Shown here one piece after another: positions 42,670 to 53,919 of a stretch of DNA of 64,000 bases (position 1 is its first letter; each line of letters opens with the position of its first letter). Source of the DNA: Dryas octopetala. Lineage: Eukaryota; Streptophyta; Magnoliopsida; Rosales; Rosaceae. Both the position numbers and the translations under genes were made by a program. The DNA is taken from positions 7,564,001 through 7,628,000 of the forward strand of contig OY992835.1 in NCBI GenBank assembly GCA_963921425.1, written 5' to 3'. The notes beneath the pieces were generated by a model. It searched no databases, was not told the DNA's origin, and saw only the letters and a program-made list of their open reading frames with translations.

Positions 42670-43000
42670 TTCAACTTTGGGCGACGAAATATAGCTTTAG
42701 GCGACGAACAGTGCGTCGCCCAAAGTCTGAAATTATGGCGGGATAAAACGGTGCCCTAAAGTCAACAACTTTGGGCGACGAACATGGTTCGTCGATCAGA
42801 GTGACTTTAGGCGACGAATTAACATGTTCGTCGCCCAAAGTGACTTTGGGTGACGAATTTATGGTCGTCGCCCAAAGATACTTAAGGCGACGAACATGAA
42901 TTCGTCACCCAAATTCACTTTGGGCGACGAACATGTTAATTCGTCGCCTAAAGTCACTTTGAGCGACGAACCATGTTCGTCGCCCAAAGTCTTTAAGTTA
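42670..43000. repeat. Inner block of TTTGGGCGACGAA repeats
   Basis: The same motif as at the ends resumes right up to the leader at about 43010. Confidence 0.9.
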
Positions 43001-43009
43001 ATACCCATT

Positions 43010-43437
43010 CCTGGGTTCACTTCAGTCACTCTTTTGCTCACTCAGTGCCTCACCCTCGCATCGCAGCGCCGCACCCACTTCCTTCCCTCAGCTCTCACTC
43101 CCTCCTCCTCCCTCCGCCTCCTCCTCCTCCTCCTCCCTCCGCCTCCTCCTCCTCCTCCCTCCTTCCCCGAAACCCAAAACCCCCCCCGAGAACCCACCCC
43201 CCCCATCGGAGACCCACCACCCCCGCCGAAACCCACCCCCCCCGAATACCCACCCCCGCCGAAACCCACCCCCCACCCGAATACCCACCCCCGCCGAAAC
43301 CCACCCCCCGCCGAAACCCACCCCCCACCCGAAACCCACCCTCCCCCGAAAACCCACCCCCACCGAAACCCATCCCCCTCCCCAGCCGAAACCAGCTCAC
43401 CCAAACCCCCCCTCCAAGCCGAAACAGGTATTTTTTT
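43010..43437 (+). other. C-rich leader exon of element E
   Basis: A strongly C-skewed block with degenerate repeats of ACCCACCCCCGCCGAA, ending in GAAACAG|GTATTT, a splice donor. It encodes long Pro-rich or Gly-rich ORFs in all frames, which are artefacts of composition. It precedes the TNPA-like gene and probably is its 5' non-coding exon. Confidence 0.5.
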
Positions 43438-44399
43438 TTTTTTTTTTTTGAATTTATGGTATTTTCTGGGTTTTTTTTTTTGTATTTTCTGTTTTTTATG
43501 GTATTTTCTGTTTTTTATGTTTTCTAATATTGTGGATTTTGTACTTGTTGTGGATTTTGCATAAATTGGTTGTGAAATTTCTGATTTTAGTGGTAATTAG
43601 TTAATGTTGTGGGTTTTTTTAATTTAGTGGTTTGGTTGTGAAATCTGAATTTAGATTGATGTTGGGCTCATATTTGACAATGATTTCTTTTTTTGGTGAA
43701 GGAAGGATAGTGTTGCATTTGTTGTGAAGGATAATTGCATTTTTGGTGAGGTATGTGTTTAATCTATCTTTTAGTTAAGTTTTTGTATGATTTAGTATTT
43801 AATGTTTCATATATAATTGTATTAAATTTTTGAGTGAATTAGTTTGTATGTTAAAATTAATTACAAAATTGATTAATTAATTTGTATGTTTTTATATGCT
43901 AAAATTTAATAGTTTGTTTGTATGCTTATATGTATATTGTTAGATTAATTATAGTTTAGTTTGTATGTTACATTTAGTTTAGTTGTAATTGCAAAATTTC
44001 CGATGACGTAGTCCAGCACTCCTCGAGTACTGGGTGAGGTCATGTGGCACGAAGCGCTTGTGCGAAGTTATCAATCGATAACTTTATACATTTAACTAGT
44101 TGTGCGAAGTTATCAGTGGATAATTTTGTACACTAAATTTAAATTCACCTTAGACCCGTTCGAGAATCTATTGGACGCGCGCATGGGCGCTGGGCGTGAC
44201 TGCGCTCCAATATGATTCTTGAATTGTCCAAATTACCCATGGACAGTTTGGGAGTGCACAATTATGTGTTGTGGTTAGAGGTTCATGTGATGTGGATTAG
44301 TTAGTTTGTTAGTTTTTAAATATAAAATTTCGTTTAATTACAAAATGTAGATTAATTAGTTTGAGAAATATATATAATTTAGTTATAAGGTGAAAGGCG

Positions 44400-45914
44400 A
44401 TGGAGTCAGCTCCCAATGATGTAGTTCAGCCATCCTCGAGTACTGGGAGCCCCTCTATGCCACGGAGGGCCCGTCGATCTCACCGCTCTAATCAGGTCAC
44501 TGCTTCCGCTTCCGCTTCATCTACTGCCACGTCATCCACTGCGACGAGGGGACCATGTAGTGGGTTGAAGTCCTCTCGGATCGTGCGCAGTACTGGGGCG
44601 CGGATTCCAGTCATGTGTGTGCAAAACGGCCGACGACCGTTAGATCCTAACGTTGACAGTTTGTTCTCGCATGATGTGGGGGCTATTATTCGTGCCGAGT
44701 GCGCCATGATTGCAACCACTTGGAAAAAATTGCCGGCAGAGATTCAACACAAAGTGATCCGCTCCATCTCAGTGAGTATATAGCTCAATAATTAATTCAA
44801 AATGATAAATTTGATCATTTATAACAATCTAATATTTTTTTCAGGTTAACTTTGACATTCAGATGGATGATCCCCTCACTGTCACGTATATGACAGATTT
44901 ACTCATCAAGTCTTACAGGCAGTGGAAGCACGAACTACACGTGTATTTCAAGGGATTTTCGTCGGCAGTTGAGGCATTGGCGAACCCCCCTATGGAGTTG
45001 GTAGAGCGGTCTGACCAGTGGCGTTTTTTGTGCGATCATTTCATGAGTCCGTCGTTTTTGGTACGTTTTATTATCTTAAGACTTTAAAAAATCGATTATT
45101 ATTTTGTTATTCTATTATTGTATACATACACTAACATATTTATAATTTGCTTAATATTTAACAGAAGAAGTCGGTCGCCAACGCCAGAAACCGGAAAGAG
45201 AAGCCGTTTAACCATCATAGTGGTCCGACGCCCATCTCATATCGAGTGGAGTCGCGACGTCGGGTACGTCATTATTTAATTTAATACATATATATTCTTT
45301 AATATTGGTTGGGTCTTTGACAAAATTATTTTCTTTTTCAGCGTGGGTCGCAATTTCCGGAGATAGATACTTTCGGAGATATCTATGTTCATCCCGGTTG
45401 TGATGCGGCCAAGGCAAAACATGTTAGTTTTTTATATTTTAATTTTTTTCACAATTTTTTATATTTATTTTTCTAATTGGTTACTTGTATATATAACATT
45501 TTGAAGGATGAGATGGTGGCCAACTCGAGAATATATTTGGAGAGCTTGGCCGAGCAGCACCCTCCGGGTACTCCGTTGGAGTCGATTCCAGTACCCGATC
45601 CCGATGTCGGACTTCGTATTATGATAGACTCACTGGGTGTTAGGCCCGGTAAGGAAATACGCGGCATGGGATATGGGCGGATTCGTGATGTTCGATCCTC
45701 GTCTTCGTCTTCATCTTCGTCTCAGCCATCTGCAGTCGTCGCAGGGTTGTCCGCTCAAGTGAAGAAGTTGCAGGAGGACTTACGAGCTGAGAGAGCGGAG
45801 AAGGAGGCGTTGTATGCTGCATTGACCAAGGCGATACCTGGGTTTGTCCCGCCACCATCTTCTCATCAACCTCCGTCAGATATGAATGATGATGATGCTA
45901 CTAGTTTAGAATAG
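44400..45914 (+). CDS. TNPA / Transposase_24-like protein of CACTA element E
   Basis: The exons are 44400-44771, 44845-45060, 45165-45263, 45342-45422 and 45507-45914, all in phase 0; 391 aa. The N-terminal about 65 residues are Ser/Arg-rich. The core (TTWKKLPAEIQHKVIRSISV, then FLCDHFMSPSF, NRKEKPFNHHSGPTP and FGDIYVHPG) fits the plant Ptta/En/Spm Transposase_24 pattern from memory. The C-terminus has a Ser run and a coiled coil (LSAQVKKLQEDLRAERAEKE), suggesting dimerisation. Such proteins bind subterminal repeats and help the TNPD enzyme in transposition. No stop or frameshift is visible, so it may be functional. A leader at 43010-43437 precedes it. Confidence 0.8.
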
Positions 45915-46084
45915 ATTGACTATATATATTAGGGTTAATTACTACTTTGTATGGATATTTTGATATATAAATTTATGAATTTTGTTTTATATAGTTTTTG
46001 AATAAAGAATTTTTTTTTTTAAATATTAAATTTAAATATATAATTTAAATAAAAAAAATAATTTTTTTTTAAAAAAAACATGTT

Positions 46085-46620
46085 TGAGCGACGAAATTTT
46101 TCGTCGCCCAAAGGGTGTTTGGGCGACGAATAAATCTATTCCTCGCCCAAAGCATGTTTGGGCGACGGAATTTTTCGTCGCCTAAACATGCTTTGGGCGA
46201 CGAATACACCTGTTCGTCGCCCAAACACACTTTGGGCGACGAAAAATTTCGTCGCCCAAAGAACGTTCCAGCGAGGAAATTAGTTATTCCTCTCTCAAAT
46301 CTTGTTTAGGCGACGGATAATTTCGTCGCCCAAACATGCTTTGGGCGACGAATAAGGGTGTTCGTCGCCCAAACTCTCTTTGGGCGACGAAATTTGTCCG
46401 TCGCCTAAAAATTATTTGGGCGACGAATTTTATGTGTTGGGAGACAAAAAAATTTCGTCGCCCCTAGGTGTCTTTGGGCGACGAAATTTATGGATTCGTC
46501 GCCCAAACTCTTGGGCGACGAACCTTGGGCGTCCAATTGCTCGACGAACCAATTTCGTCGCCCAAACGTTTGGGCGACGAAACTCTACTTTGGGCGACGA
46601 ATTCCGTTCCTCTCCCAAAC
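46085..46620. repeat. Right subterminal repeats of element E
   Basis: About twenty more copies of TTTGGGCGACGAA in facing pairs, ending near the right TIR. Confidence 0.95.
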
Positions 46621-46640
46621 CCTTTTTTCTTGTAGTGATA

Positions 46641-48865
46641 CTTATTAATTAGAATAAAACCAAGTTGTATATCAAGTGCCAAGTAGGCCTTAAATAATAA
46701 GAAACTTGACAATTGACACTTAGAAACTTTACTTTTCCTTAGCATCTCCAAACAAAGCCCTTTGAGAGTCAAAAACTTCCTTATCACATCTATCTGCATA
46801 GACATAAACAAATACTAAGTTAAATGCTAAGTTAAATATTAAGTATCACATTTATCACATTAGCTCAAAACAGTTTAAGGCCGACTGGTTATCACATTTA
46901 TCTGCATAGTAGATTAAACAAATACTAAGTTAAATACAATCCTTAGTGTATCAAGCATCTAGAATAGCATCAATGTATGAACTTCAAGTTACAAGAAGTC
47001 ACATAGTCAAAATTACAGAAAAATCTTTTGAGATTTAGTCACATATAGCAATTTACAACACCAAAGATTCCACCACAAAGGGCTTAATGTCTCTCTAAGT
47101 CATTTCCAAAACTCATTAGATGTATAAGAACCCAAAAAAGATAAAAATAAAAATTAAGGAAACTCTTACTGTAAGGTAATAAGTCTCAGTTGGCAAGGTA
47201 TAAACTCTTTTTGGATGCACCCTCTGCTGCTTTTTGGGGTTTATTTCCTTCCCAAATTCTTACCAGAATATAAAGGAAAAAGAAAATAGTGTTATCTAAA
47301 ACATGCAATTGGAGCCACCGATAATGAGTACAATGAAAAAGAAAATATAGTTCAAATGTGGAAAAAGTTGAAAGAATGGACAAGGTTTCAACATGGGTCA
47401 TATTCAAATCCAAGGTTCTCAACTGCTCTTTATTTGGGAACTGAGCATTTTGCCTTTATATCTCATTTTCATATCATATTAATTATAGCATTAGTACTAC
47501 AAAGCCATTAGTGCTTCAAGATTACATCACATGCCATAATCCAGTATTAGCTAGCTAGAACCACAATTAAAGTAGAGGAATATCCAATGTACAAGCACTC
47601 ACCAAATCTGAATTTTAAAAAAAAATTTATATCCGCAGCCACAAAAGAGAGGTGCATGATATTATTGTCACTTGTTTATTATGTTAATCCACAAGTATTA
47701 AATTGTGAAGGGGGAATGATTGTAACAATAGGCAAAAGACCATTAGTACTTAAAAGTCAGTCAATTCTATTCAATATAAAATAAGATTTTGTATGTTAAT
47801 TCTCTCTCCACACTTCCACAATATCAATTCACGCAGCCCAATACCACTACCCAGTACTGATGGCCTGATCTCCTTGACTTTTTCTTTCTTTTATTTTCTT
47901 TCTCCTTCTTCTTTCTTTCTTTGTTTTTTTTTCTTTCTCCTTTTTCTTTCTTGTTTTTTCTTCTTCCTTTCTCTTTCGGTCTTTCCTTCATGTTCCTCAT
48001 CTTTTCCTTCCCTTTTCCTTCCCGTGGCAGAGACCCTTCTTCCCTCTCATTTTTCTCTCCCAAGTACCAGCCCGCGCATAAATCTCTTCCTCCTTCTCCT
48101 TCTCATCTCCCTCTCTTCCTCTTCTCCTCTCCGATTTCTTCCTCCTTACTCCCCGATTTCTTCTCCCCTCTTGGGCCGCCGAGATCTAGCTGGGATCTCC
48201 CTATCTTGGGCCGCCGAGATCTGGCCAGAGTTGGCTAGGATCTCCCTCTCTTGCGAAGAGTGAAGACAGAGAAGGAATTGTTGGAGAAGACAAAGCGAAA
48301 TTTCGGCAAAATGTTGACGAATATGTGCTAAAATTTCCATACCCCTGAAAAACGAAATTTTCACCGAAATTTCGCCGAAAATTTCAAAATTTAACTCCTT
48401 GGGTAATATTATTAGCATTTATTTACAATTTTTGTTCAACAACCTATATGAACAATACCATGGAGATTGATATGCAATGCTATCAATTGACATTTGACCC
48501 CAAGTGATAAGAATAAACGGGATCACAATAAAGACCCCCAACGAGTGATGAGAACAAATCAAATCACAATAAAAAATATACAAAATTGGACAAAAACCCA
48601 AATACAATCGTTGACTTTGGATTAAACCACCGTTTTTTAATTATCAAATTAGACCCTATTTTACCTTGACAAGTTGGATTTCTATTTTTTATGTATTTTT
48701 TTATTTATTTTGAATGCCAATTTTTCCCTTATTGACAAACGACTAGTTTTAATGCTGTGTCAATCAATTCTTATATTAAATAATCTTTAATTATGATTTT
48801 CTTAATAATTACATTTCATTTTAAGTTGATTCCTTATATCATGTAATTGGTAATTAATTTATAAA
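46641..48865. other. Intergenic stretch with a CT-rich block
   Basis: AT-rich DNA; 47870-48170 is a long pyrimidine tract and 48166-48260 holds a twice-repeated GGGCCGCCGAGATCT segment. It looks like another leader-type block, but no donor or transposon end is convincing. Low-complexity ORFs here are not genes. Confidence 0.5.
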
Positions 48866-49112
48866 TCAGGTTCATGAGCCACACTATTTTACATATCATT
48901 TACACTCCTTCGGCAAGGCAACGACACAGTGCTAACACGATGTTGCAGTCTTCATTTGCTGCAGCCAATTGGAGTCGACACGGTGCCGGCACGATGATTG
49001 AAAATCGACATTTGCTGAAATTGTGTGCGCCAACATCGTGCCGACACCTTGTTGTCACCTTGCCGAAGGGGTGTAAAAATGGTATGTAAAATGGTGTGGC
49101 TCATAAACCTGA
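48866..49112. mobile_element. MITE with about 80-bp inverted repeats
   Basis: The ends begin TCAGGTTCATGAGCCACAC and form imperfect inverted repeats of about 80 bp around a short centre; total 247 bp. It contains no credible ORF. No target duplication could be made out. Confidence 0.8.
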
Positions 49113-49489
49113 CTCTTAATTTATTATTATGAATATTGATTAACTAGTCTTTATCCTTAACATATGAGAAGGACTAGTGGTAGCTGCTCTAGTCTTTCTG
49201 ACAACTCTGTATTTTTCTTGGTTGGATAACTGTAAGTTATCAAGGTCTGATTAGCTAGGTTAGGGGCAAATCGGCTTGGACCAAGGCTAGTCATAACTAG
49301 ACATTAGATATAGGCAATTACGCACAAGGCATATCCTCGACATGGCGCAGACTCTTAGGGACACTGTCTTTGGAAGGCAAAGTTTCATTCCATGCTCCTT
49401 CTGTTTGGCTTCATTTACTAGGTGAAGTCAAGCCTTATTCTTACCATATTGCCTTATTCTTCTTATTTTTTCTTATATGTTTTTTGACC

Positions 49490-50115
49490 TGAACTAAAGG
49501 TATCTTCTTCTTCTTCTTTTCGATTCGAGTCAAAGGTTTCTTCTTCTTCTATCTTTTTCCGACCTAAATTAGAGGTATCTTCTTTCTCTTCCATCATTTT
49601 TCGTCCAAAATTAAAGGTGTCTCCTTATTATTCTTTTTTTTTTTTTTTAACCTGACATAGAGATATCTTTTTTAAAAAATTGTTTTTTCATAAATATGGT
49701 ACATATTTTGATTTATATTTGTATACCTCACAAATAGGTTTGTTCTACTTCTATATTATATACCTTTTACCTTAACTAGATGTATATTATTTTTCTTCTT
49801 CTTCATATCTTTTTTTTTTTTAACCTCAATAAGAGGTTTCTTCTTTTCAACCTCAACCTCAACCTCTAAGTTAGCTAGCCGGTATTTTCTTATTCTTATT
49901 TGTGTTTTATATTTTTCTTTACCAAAGTGAGAGGTACCATCTTTTTTTTTTTTTTTTTTTTGAACTATGATAGAAGTATATATTGGACATTTTGGCACAT
50001 ATTATGATTTATGTTTATATATCTCGCAAATAAGTTTGTATTTGTGTTGCCACTGTTACCTTTCTATTTTATTCTCTTTTTTTTTTTTTTTTTTTACCCA
50101 AAGTGAAGGTTGAGT
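49490..50115 (+). repeat. Degenerate AACCTNAANTAGAGGTATCTTCTTC repeats
   Basis: A loose series of about nine units, each with an AACCT-like start, AGAGGTATC-like centre and a CTT or T run, with variable spacing. It ends in T-tracts near 49950 and 50075. No ORF supported. Confidence 0.55.
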
Positions 50116-50674
50116 GTTTCAATTTTTCCTCCATATAGAAGGTAAGTTATATAAATATTAGGTGTTTAACATGTTAATGATATTAATTAGGTTTTTATAT
50201 GTTGACCTTCATATTTGTTTTTTTTAAATTCGATGCAGGTGTCATCAAACTTTTGGAAATAAAAACATTGAAATTCAAAATTATGAGTAATAATGCCTAA
50301 AATTATGGATTTCTAATTTATTTCCATTATTTATATCAAGACGCAAAATGAACATACAAAAATAAAAAATAGGTTAAAATCTAAAGACAAAAATCCTTGG
50401 GTTAAATCCAATATTTCATTGCCAAAATGAACTTTTATCTAAAAATCTCTAAAAAATATAAGAACTTGGATGATTGTGCGGCTAGCTTGTGATCACATAG
50501 GTGGTAAAGATTTTTTCAATTGACATAGCTTTCATGCTGAAAGTAGCAATGCTAGTGATTAACCAAGGCCAAATGACCTCATTGTTGATGCTATGGGTCT
50601 TGAAGTAGTCAACATGGTGCATCTGGTGCTACTTTATTCTTTTGTCTAACGTACTTCTATGTTATATACGTTTC

Positions 50675-50999
50675 TGTTGAATAGAGTCATAAATATTGAT
50701 TAGATACATGTATGTATTTATGAGAATATTGTAACAGCTCAAACTTGTATAATTATGAGTAATTAGGAGTAATTAGGTGTGTTTATGGGAATGTTATAAC
50801 AGCTGTATAATTAGGAGTAATTAGGTGTATTTATAGGAATATTATAACAGCTGTATAATTAGGAGTAATTAAGAGTAATTAGGTGTAATTATGATTCCTT
50901 ACGAAACCTACTTGTAATCACATTATATAAAGCCCCATAGAGGAAGAATAATAGATGAAGAAAAAAAAGAATTACCAAAAACACCTATACTGTTTATCA
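50675..50999 (+). repeat. Left LTR of the copia element
   Basis: 325 bp, begins TGTTGAATAG and ends TTTATCA. Contains a TATATAAAG promoter-like motif near 50924 and internal GTAATTAG repeats. Confidence 0.95.
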
Positions 51000-51069
51000 T
51001 GGTATCAGAGCACAATCTCTGAACCTGTGGATTGTGATAAGCTTTACCATACCATACCTCTAATTTGTT

Positions 51070-53919
51070 ATGGCCAACGAAGATATACCCAAAAATGATG
51101 CTTCAAACTCCAGAAATTCCGGAGGGTCCTCTACTTATGCCCGTGATTCATCTGCTCCAATCACCCCAATGAAGTTGAATGAATCCAATTATCTATCATG
51201 GTCCCGAAATGCCAGAATTTCCATTGTTGGCCGACGTATGGGTGGCTTCATCAATAATACCAAACCTGCTCCTGCCATCTCAAACCCCGAGTACAACCCC
51301 TGGGATGAAGATAACTGCCAAGTCCTATCATGGTTGCTCAACTCCATGACAGACTCGGTCCGCCCTCTCTTTGAGAACCTGGAAACTGCTCAAGGTGTGT
51401 GGGACTCTGCCAAAGAGACCTACACAGTCACTCAAAATAGCTCAAGACTCTTTCAACTCCGTCGTCAAACCATGACCACTATGCAGGGAAGTGATTCTGT
51501 TCCCAAATTCTATGAAAAAATGACTTTGCTTTGGCATGAAATTGATCTGTTGAATCCTAACAAACATACATCTGCTATTGACATTGCCCTTCGCAAGACA
51601 GAAATTGACCGCGACCGTGTATTTGATTTTTTGGGAGGCCTGGAACCTCAATATGATAATGTTCACAGCCGTGTCCTGGCAACAGATCCTATTCCTGATA
51701 TTAAGATAGCCTATGCTCAGGTTATGGAAGAAGTAACTCGTCAGGATTTCATGCTTGGTGGTGCGAGTGCCATGGCAGTTAAGACTCATAAACCGCCCCA
51801 TCGTACCGGCACGCGTCCTGTATCCTCGCTGCCCCACCGAACAGGCCCAACAAATCCCCGCAAAGACCTTGCACCAGGTGAAAAGTGCACTCATTGTGGT
51901 GGCAACCATTTGTCTGAAAAGTGCTTCCGTGAACATGGATACCCAGAATGGTGGGATGACTACAAGGCCCGCAATCATGTCCCAAAATCGTCATCCTCCA
52001 TTCCCAAGGCCTCCTTAGCAGTTACTCCAAGAGATGACTTCATCCCTCCTGAGTCAGGTACCTCTAAAATTGCTTTGAGTACTCAAACTAATACTTGTGA
52101 TAGATATGGATGGATTATTGACACAGGTGCATCTGACCATATGACATGTAAAACCCCATACCCGTGCTCCATATATTACAAGTGCCAATGGCATAACTTC
52201 TCCAGTTATCGGAGAAGGTACATTTCAATATCCCATGATTTGCCCCTGTCTAGTGTATTGCATGTTCCTTCTCTCAATGGTAGCCTCCTATCTGTCAGAA
52301 AGTTTTTAGACCAGTTTCATTGTTTTGGTACTTTTTATCCTACTCATTGTTACTTTCAGGATCTCACAACCCGAGAGAAGATTGGGCATGGTAAACGGAG
52401 AAGGGGGTTGTACTACTGGACGTCACCACTTGATAAAGCTGGTAGTCATGGTTGTCAAGTCCAAAGTGGTGGTTCAAGTCAGGAGCAAGAAATTTGGTTA
52501 TGGCATCGTCGTTTGGGACATGTCTCTTTCAGTTATTTGAAGAAATTGTTTCCTTCATTATTTACAGATTTATCAAACAATGATTTCTTTTGTGAAACTT
52601 GTGTGATGGCCAAAAGCCATCGTATCTCTTATCCGCTGCGTTATAATAAAGTTGCTCTCCCATTTGAGTTAATTCATTCTGACGTATGGGGTCCTACTAA
52701 GGTTGCTTCTCATGGTAACAGATGGTACATAACTTTTATTGATGATTATACCCGAATGACTTGGGTATACTTCCTGAAGCACAAAAGTGATGTCAATAAA
52801 GCCTTCAGGGATTTCTATGCCATGGTCTTCACTCAATTCCAGATCAAGATTAAAACATTGCGCTCTGATAATGGCACCGAGTTTGTCAACAATAGCATGT
52901 CTCAATTTTTTCAGGAACAAGGCATGATACATCAGACCTCATGCCCATATACCCCACAACAAAATGGGGTTGCTGAACGGAAGAATCGCCAACTCCTTGA
53001 AATGGCACGGGCTCTTATGCTTGACAAGAATGTTCCACACTATTTGTGGGGTGATGCCGTGCTAGCTGCAACTTATTTGATCAATCAGATTCCTAACCGA
53101 TCCCTCAAATTTGAAACACCACTTCAAGTTTTTTCTCAACATATCAATGTGTCGTCTGTATCCAAACTACCACCAAAAGTGTTTGGATGTGTTGCCTACA
53201 CTCATATCGATCTTACTCACAGGAGTAAATCGGATGCCTGCGCTACAAAGTGTGTGTTTGTGGGGTACTCACTTACTCAAAAAGGCTACAAGTGTTTTCA
53301 CCCACCTACCCAGAAGATCATCGTGACTCTTGATGTTCAGTTCCGGGAGGATGATGCATATTTCCATTCACACTCTCCCGATTCTCCACTTCAGGGGGAA
53401 AGGGGGAGTAAAGTGCCGAATTGCGAAGTGGTTGAAAACTTAGACCAAGTGGTTGATTTTGTGGAAGATTCGCACTTTGCACCATTCGAGCGCCCTTTTG
53501 CCAGTATCGAATCTACACCCAATACATCCAAACCCAACACATCCCATATAGTTGATGAAGACACTATTGAAGCGCCATCTCATGTCGTCGTTGATGAAGA
53601 AACTAACCCCTCTGCCCTGCCAATGCACCAATCGACACTCGAGAACGAGGTACTACTTAACTCTGATAATGAACATGTTGATTATGACCTAAATGATTAT
53701 GTTGATTATGTTGAGAATGTTGAGAATGATAAATCTGTGTCTAAATACCAATTACCACCTCGAACTACTCGAGGCAAACCAAAAACCCAATACTCACCTG
53801 ACATACATGCAAAATCAAAATATCCCATTAGTAACCTTGTGTCTACCCATAGATTGTCTGAGTCTCATGATGCATTTGTTCGTCATCTATCCTCTATATC
53901 TATTCCAAGTAAAGTGTAG
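51070..53919 (+). CDS. Copia gag-protease-integrase polyprotein (5' part of pol)
   Basis: 949 aa. Gag has a UBN2-like core (MKLNESNYLSWSRNARISIV) and a zinc knuckle CTHCGGNHLSEKC, which has three rather than four residues before the His. The protease has WIIDTGASDHM. The pre-integrase HHCC region (WLWHRRLGH ... CETC) and the integrase core with DDE residues (HSDVWGP, SDNGTEF, NGVAERKNR) follow. A stretch at about 52150-52215 reads in a different frame from relatives, so two compensating indels are likely. The ORF ends at a premature TAG at 53917 where relatives continue into RT. Confidence 0.9.
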   Translation: MANEDIPKNDASNSRNSGGSSTYARDSSAPITPMKLNESNYLSWSRNARISIVGRRMGGFINNTKPAPAISNPEYNPWDEDNCQVLSWLLNSMTDSVRPLFENLETAQGVWDSAKETYTVTQNSSRLFQLRRQTMTTMQGSDSVPKFYEKMTLLWHEIDLLNPNKHTSAIDIALRKTEIDRDRVFDFLGGLEPQYDNVHSRVLATDPIPDIKIAYAQVMEEVTRQDFMLGGASAMAVKTHKPPHRTGTRPVSSLPHRTGPTNPRKDLAPGEKCTHCGGNHLSEKCFREHGYPEWWDDYKARNHVPKSSSSIPKASLAVTPRDDFIPPESGTSKIALSTQTNTCDRYGWIIDTGASDHMTCKTPYPCSIYYKCQWHNFSSYRRRYISISHDLPLSSVLHVPSLNGSLLSVRKFLDQFHCFGTFYPTHCYFQDLTTREKIGHGKRRRGLYYWTSPLDKAGSHGCQVQSGGSSQEQEIWLWHRRLGHVSFSYLKKLFPSLFTDLSNNDFFCETCVMAKSHRISYPLRYNKVALPFELIHSDVWGPTKVASHGNRWYITFIDDYTRMTWVYFLKHKSDVNKAFRDFYAMVFTQFQIKIKTLRSDNGTEFVNNSMSQFFQEQGMIHQTSCPYTPQQNGVAERKNRQLLEMARALMLDKNVPHYLWGDAVLAATYLINQIPNRSLKFETPLQVFSQHINVSSVSKLPPKVFGCVAYTHIDLTHRSKSDACATKCVFVGYSLTQKGYKCFHPPTQKIIVTLDVQFREDDAYFHSHSPDSPLQGERGSKVPNCEVVENLDQVVDFVEDSHFAPFERPFASIESTPNTSKPNTSHIVDEDTIEAPSHVVVDEETNPSALPMHQSTLENEVLLNSDNEHVDYDLNDYVDYVENVENDKSVSKYQLPPRTTRGKPKTQYSPDIHAKSKYPISNLVSTHRLSESHDAFVRHLSSISIPSKV

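Larger units (their letters stand above)
40411..46637 (+). mobile_element. CACTA element E with TNPA-like gene
   Basis: The inverted termini are CACTACAAGAAAAA, the canonical plant CACTA end, and the target duplication is ATA (40408-40410, 46638-46640). Both ends carry dense TTTGGGCGACGAA subterminal repeats. Inside are a 340-bp tandem array, a C-rich leader and a five-exon Transposase_24-like gene. No TNPD (Transposase_21) ORF is visible, so it probably needs that enzyme from elsewhere. Confidence 0.95.

Noticed and set aside
43045-43527. Long proline-rich ORF (and glycine-rich ORFs on the other strand)
   Set aside because: It follows from a C-skewed degenerate repeat; all frames are open, and the block ends in a splice donor, which fits a non-coding leader better.
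40430-46620. CRISPR-like regular short repeats
   Set aside because: This is plant DNA, repeats are inverted pairs with tiny irregular spacers, and they sit in CACTA ends.
47793-48263. 156-codon ORF in the CT-rich block
   Set aside because: Low-complexity Ser/Phe/Leu run from a pyrimidine tract; no domain or homology visible.
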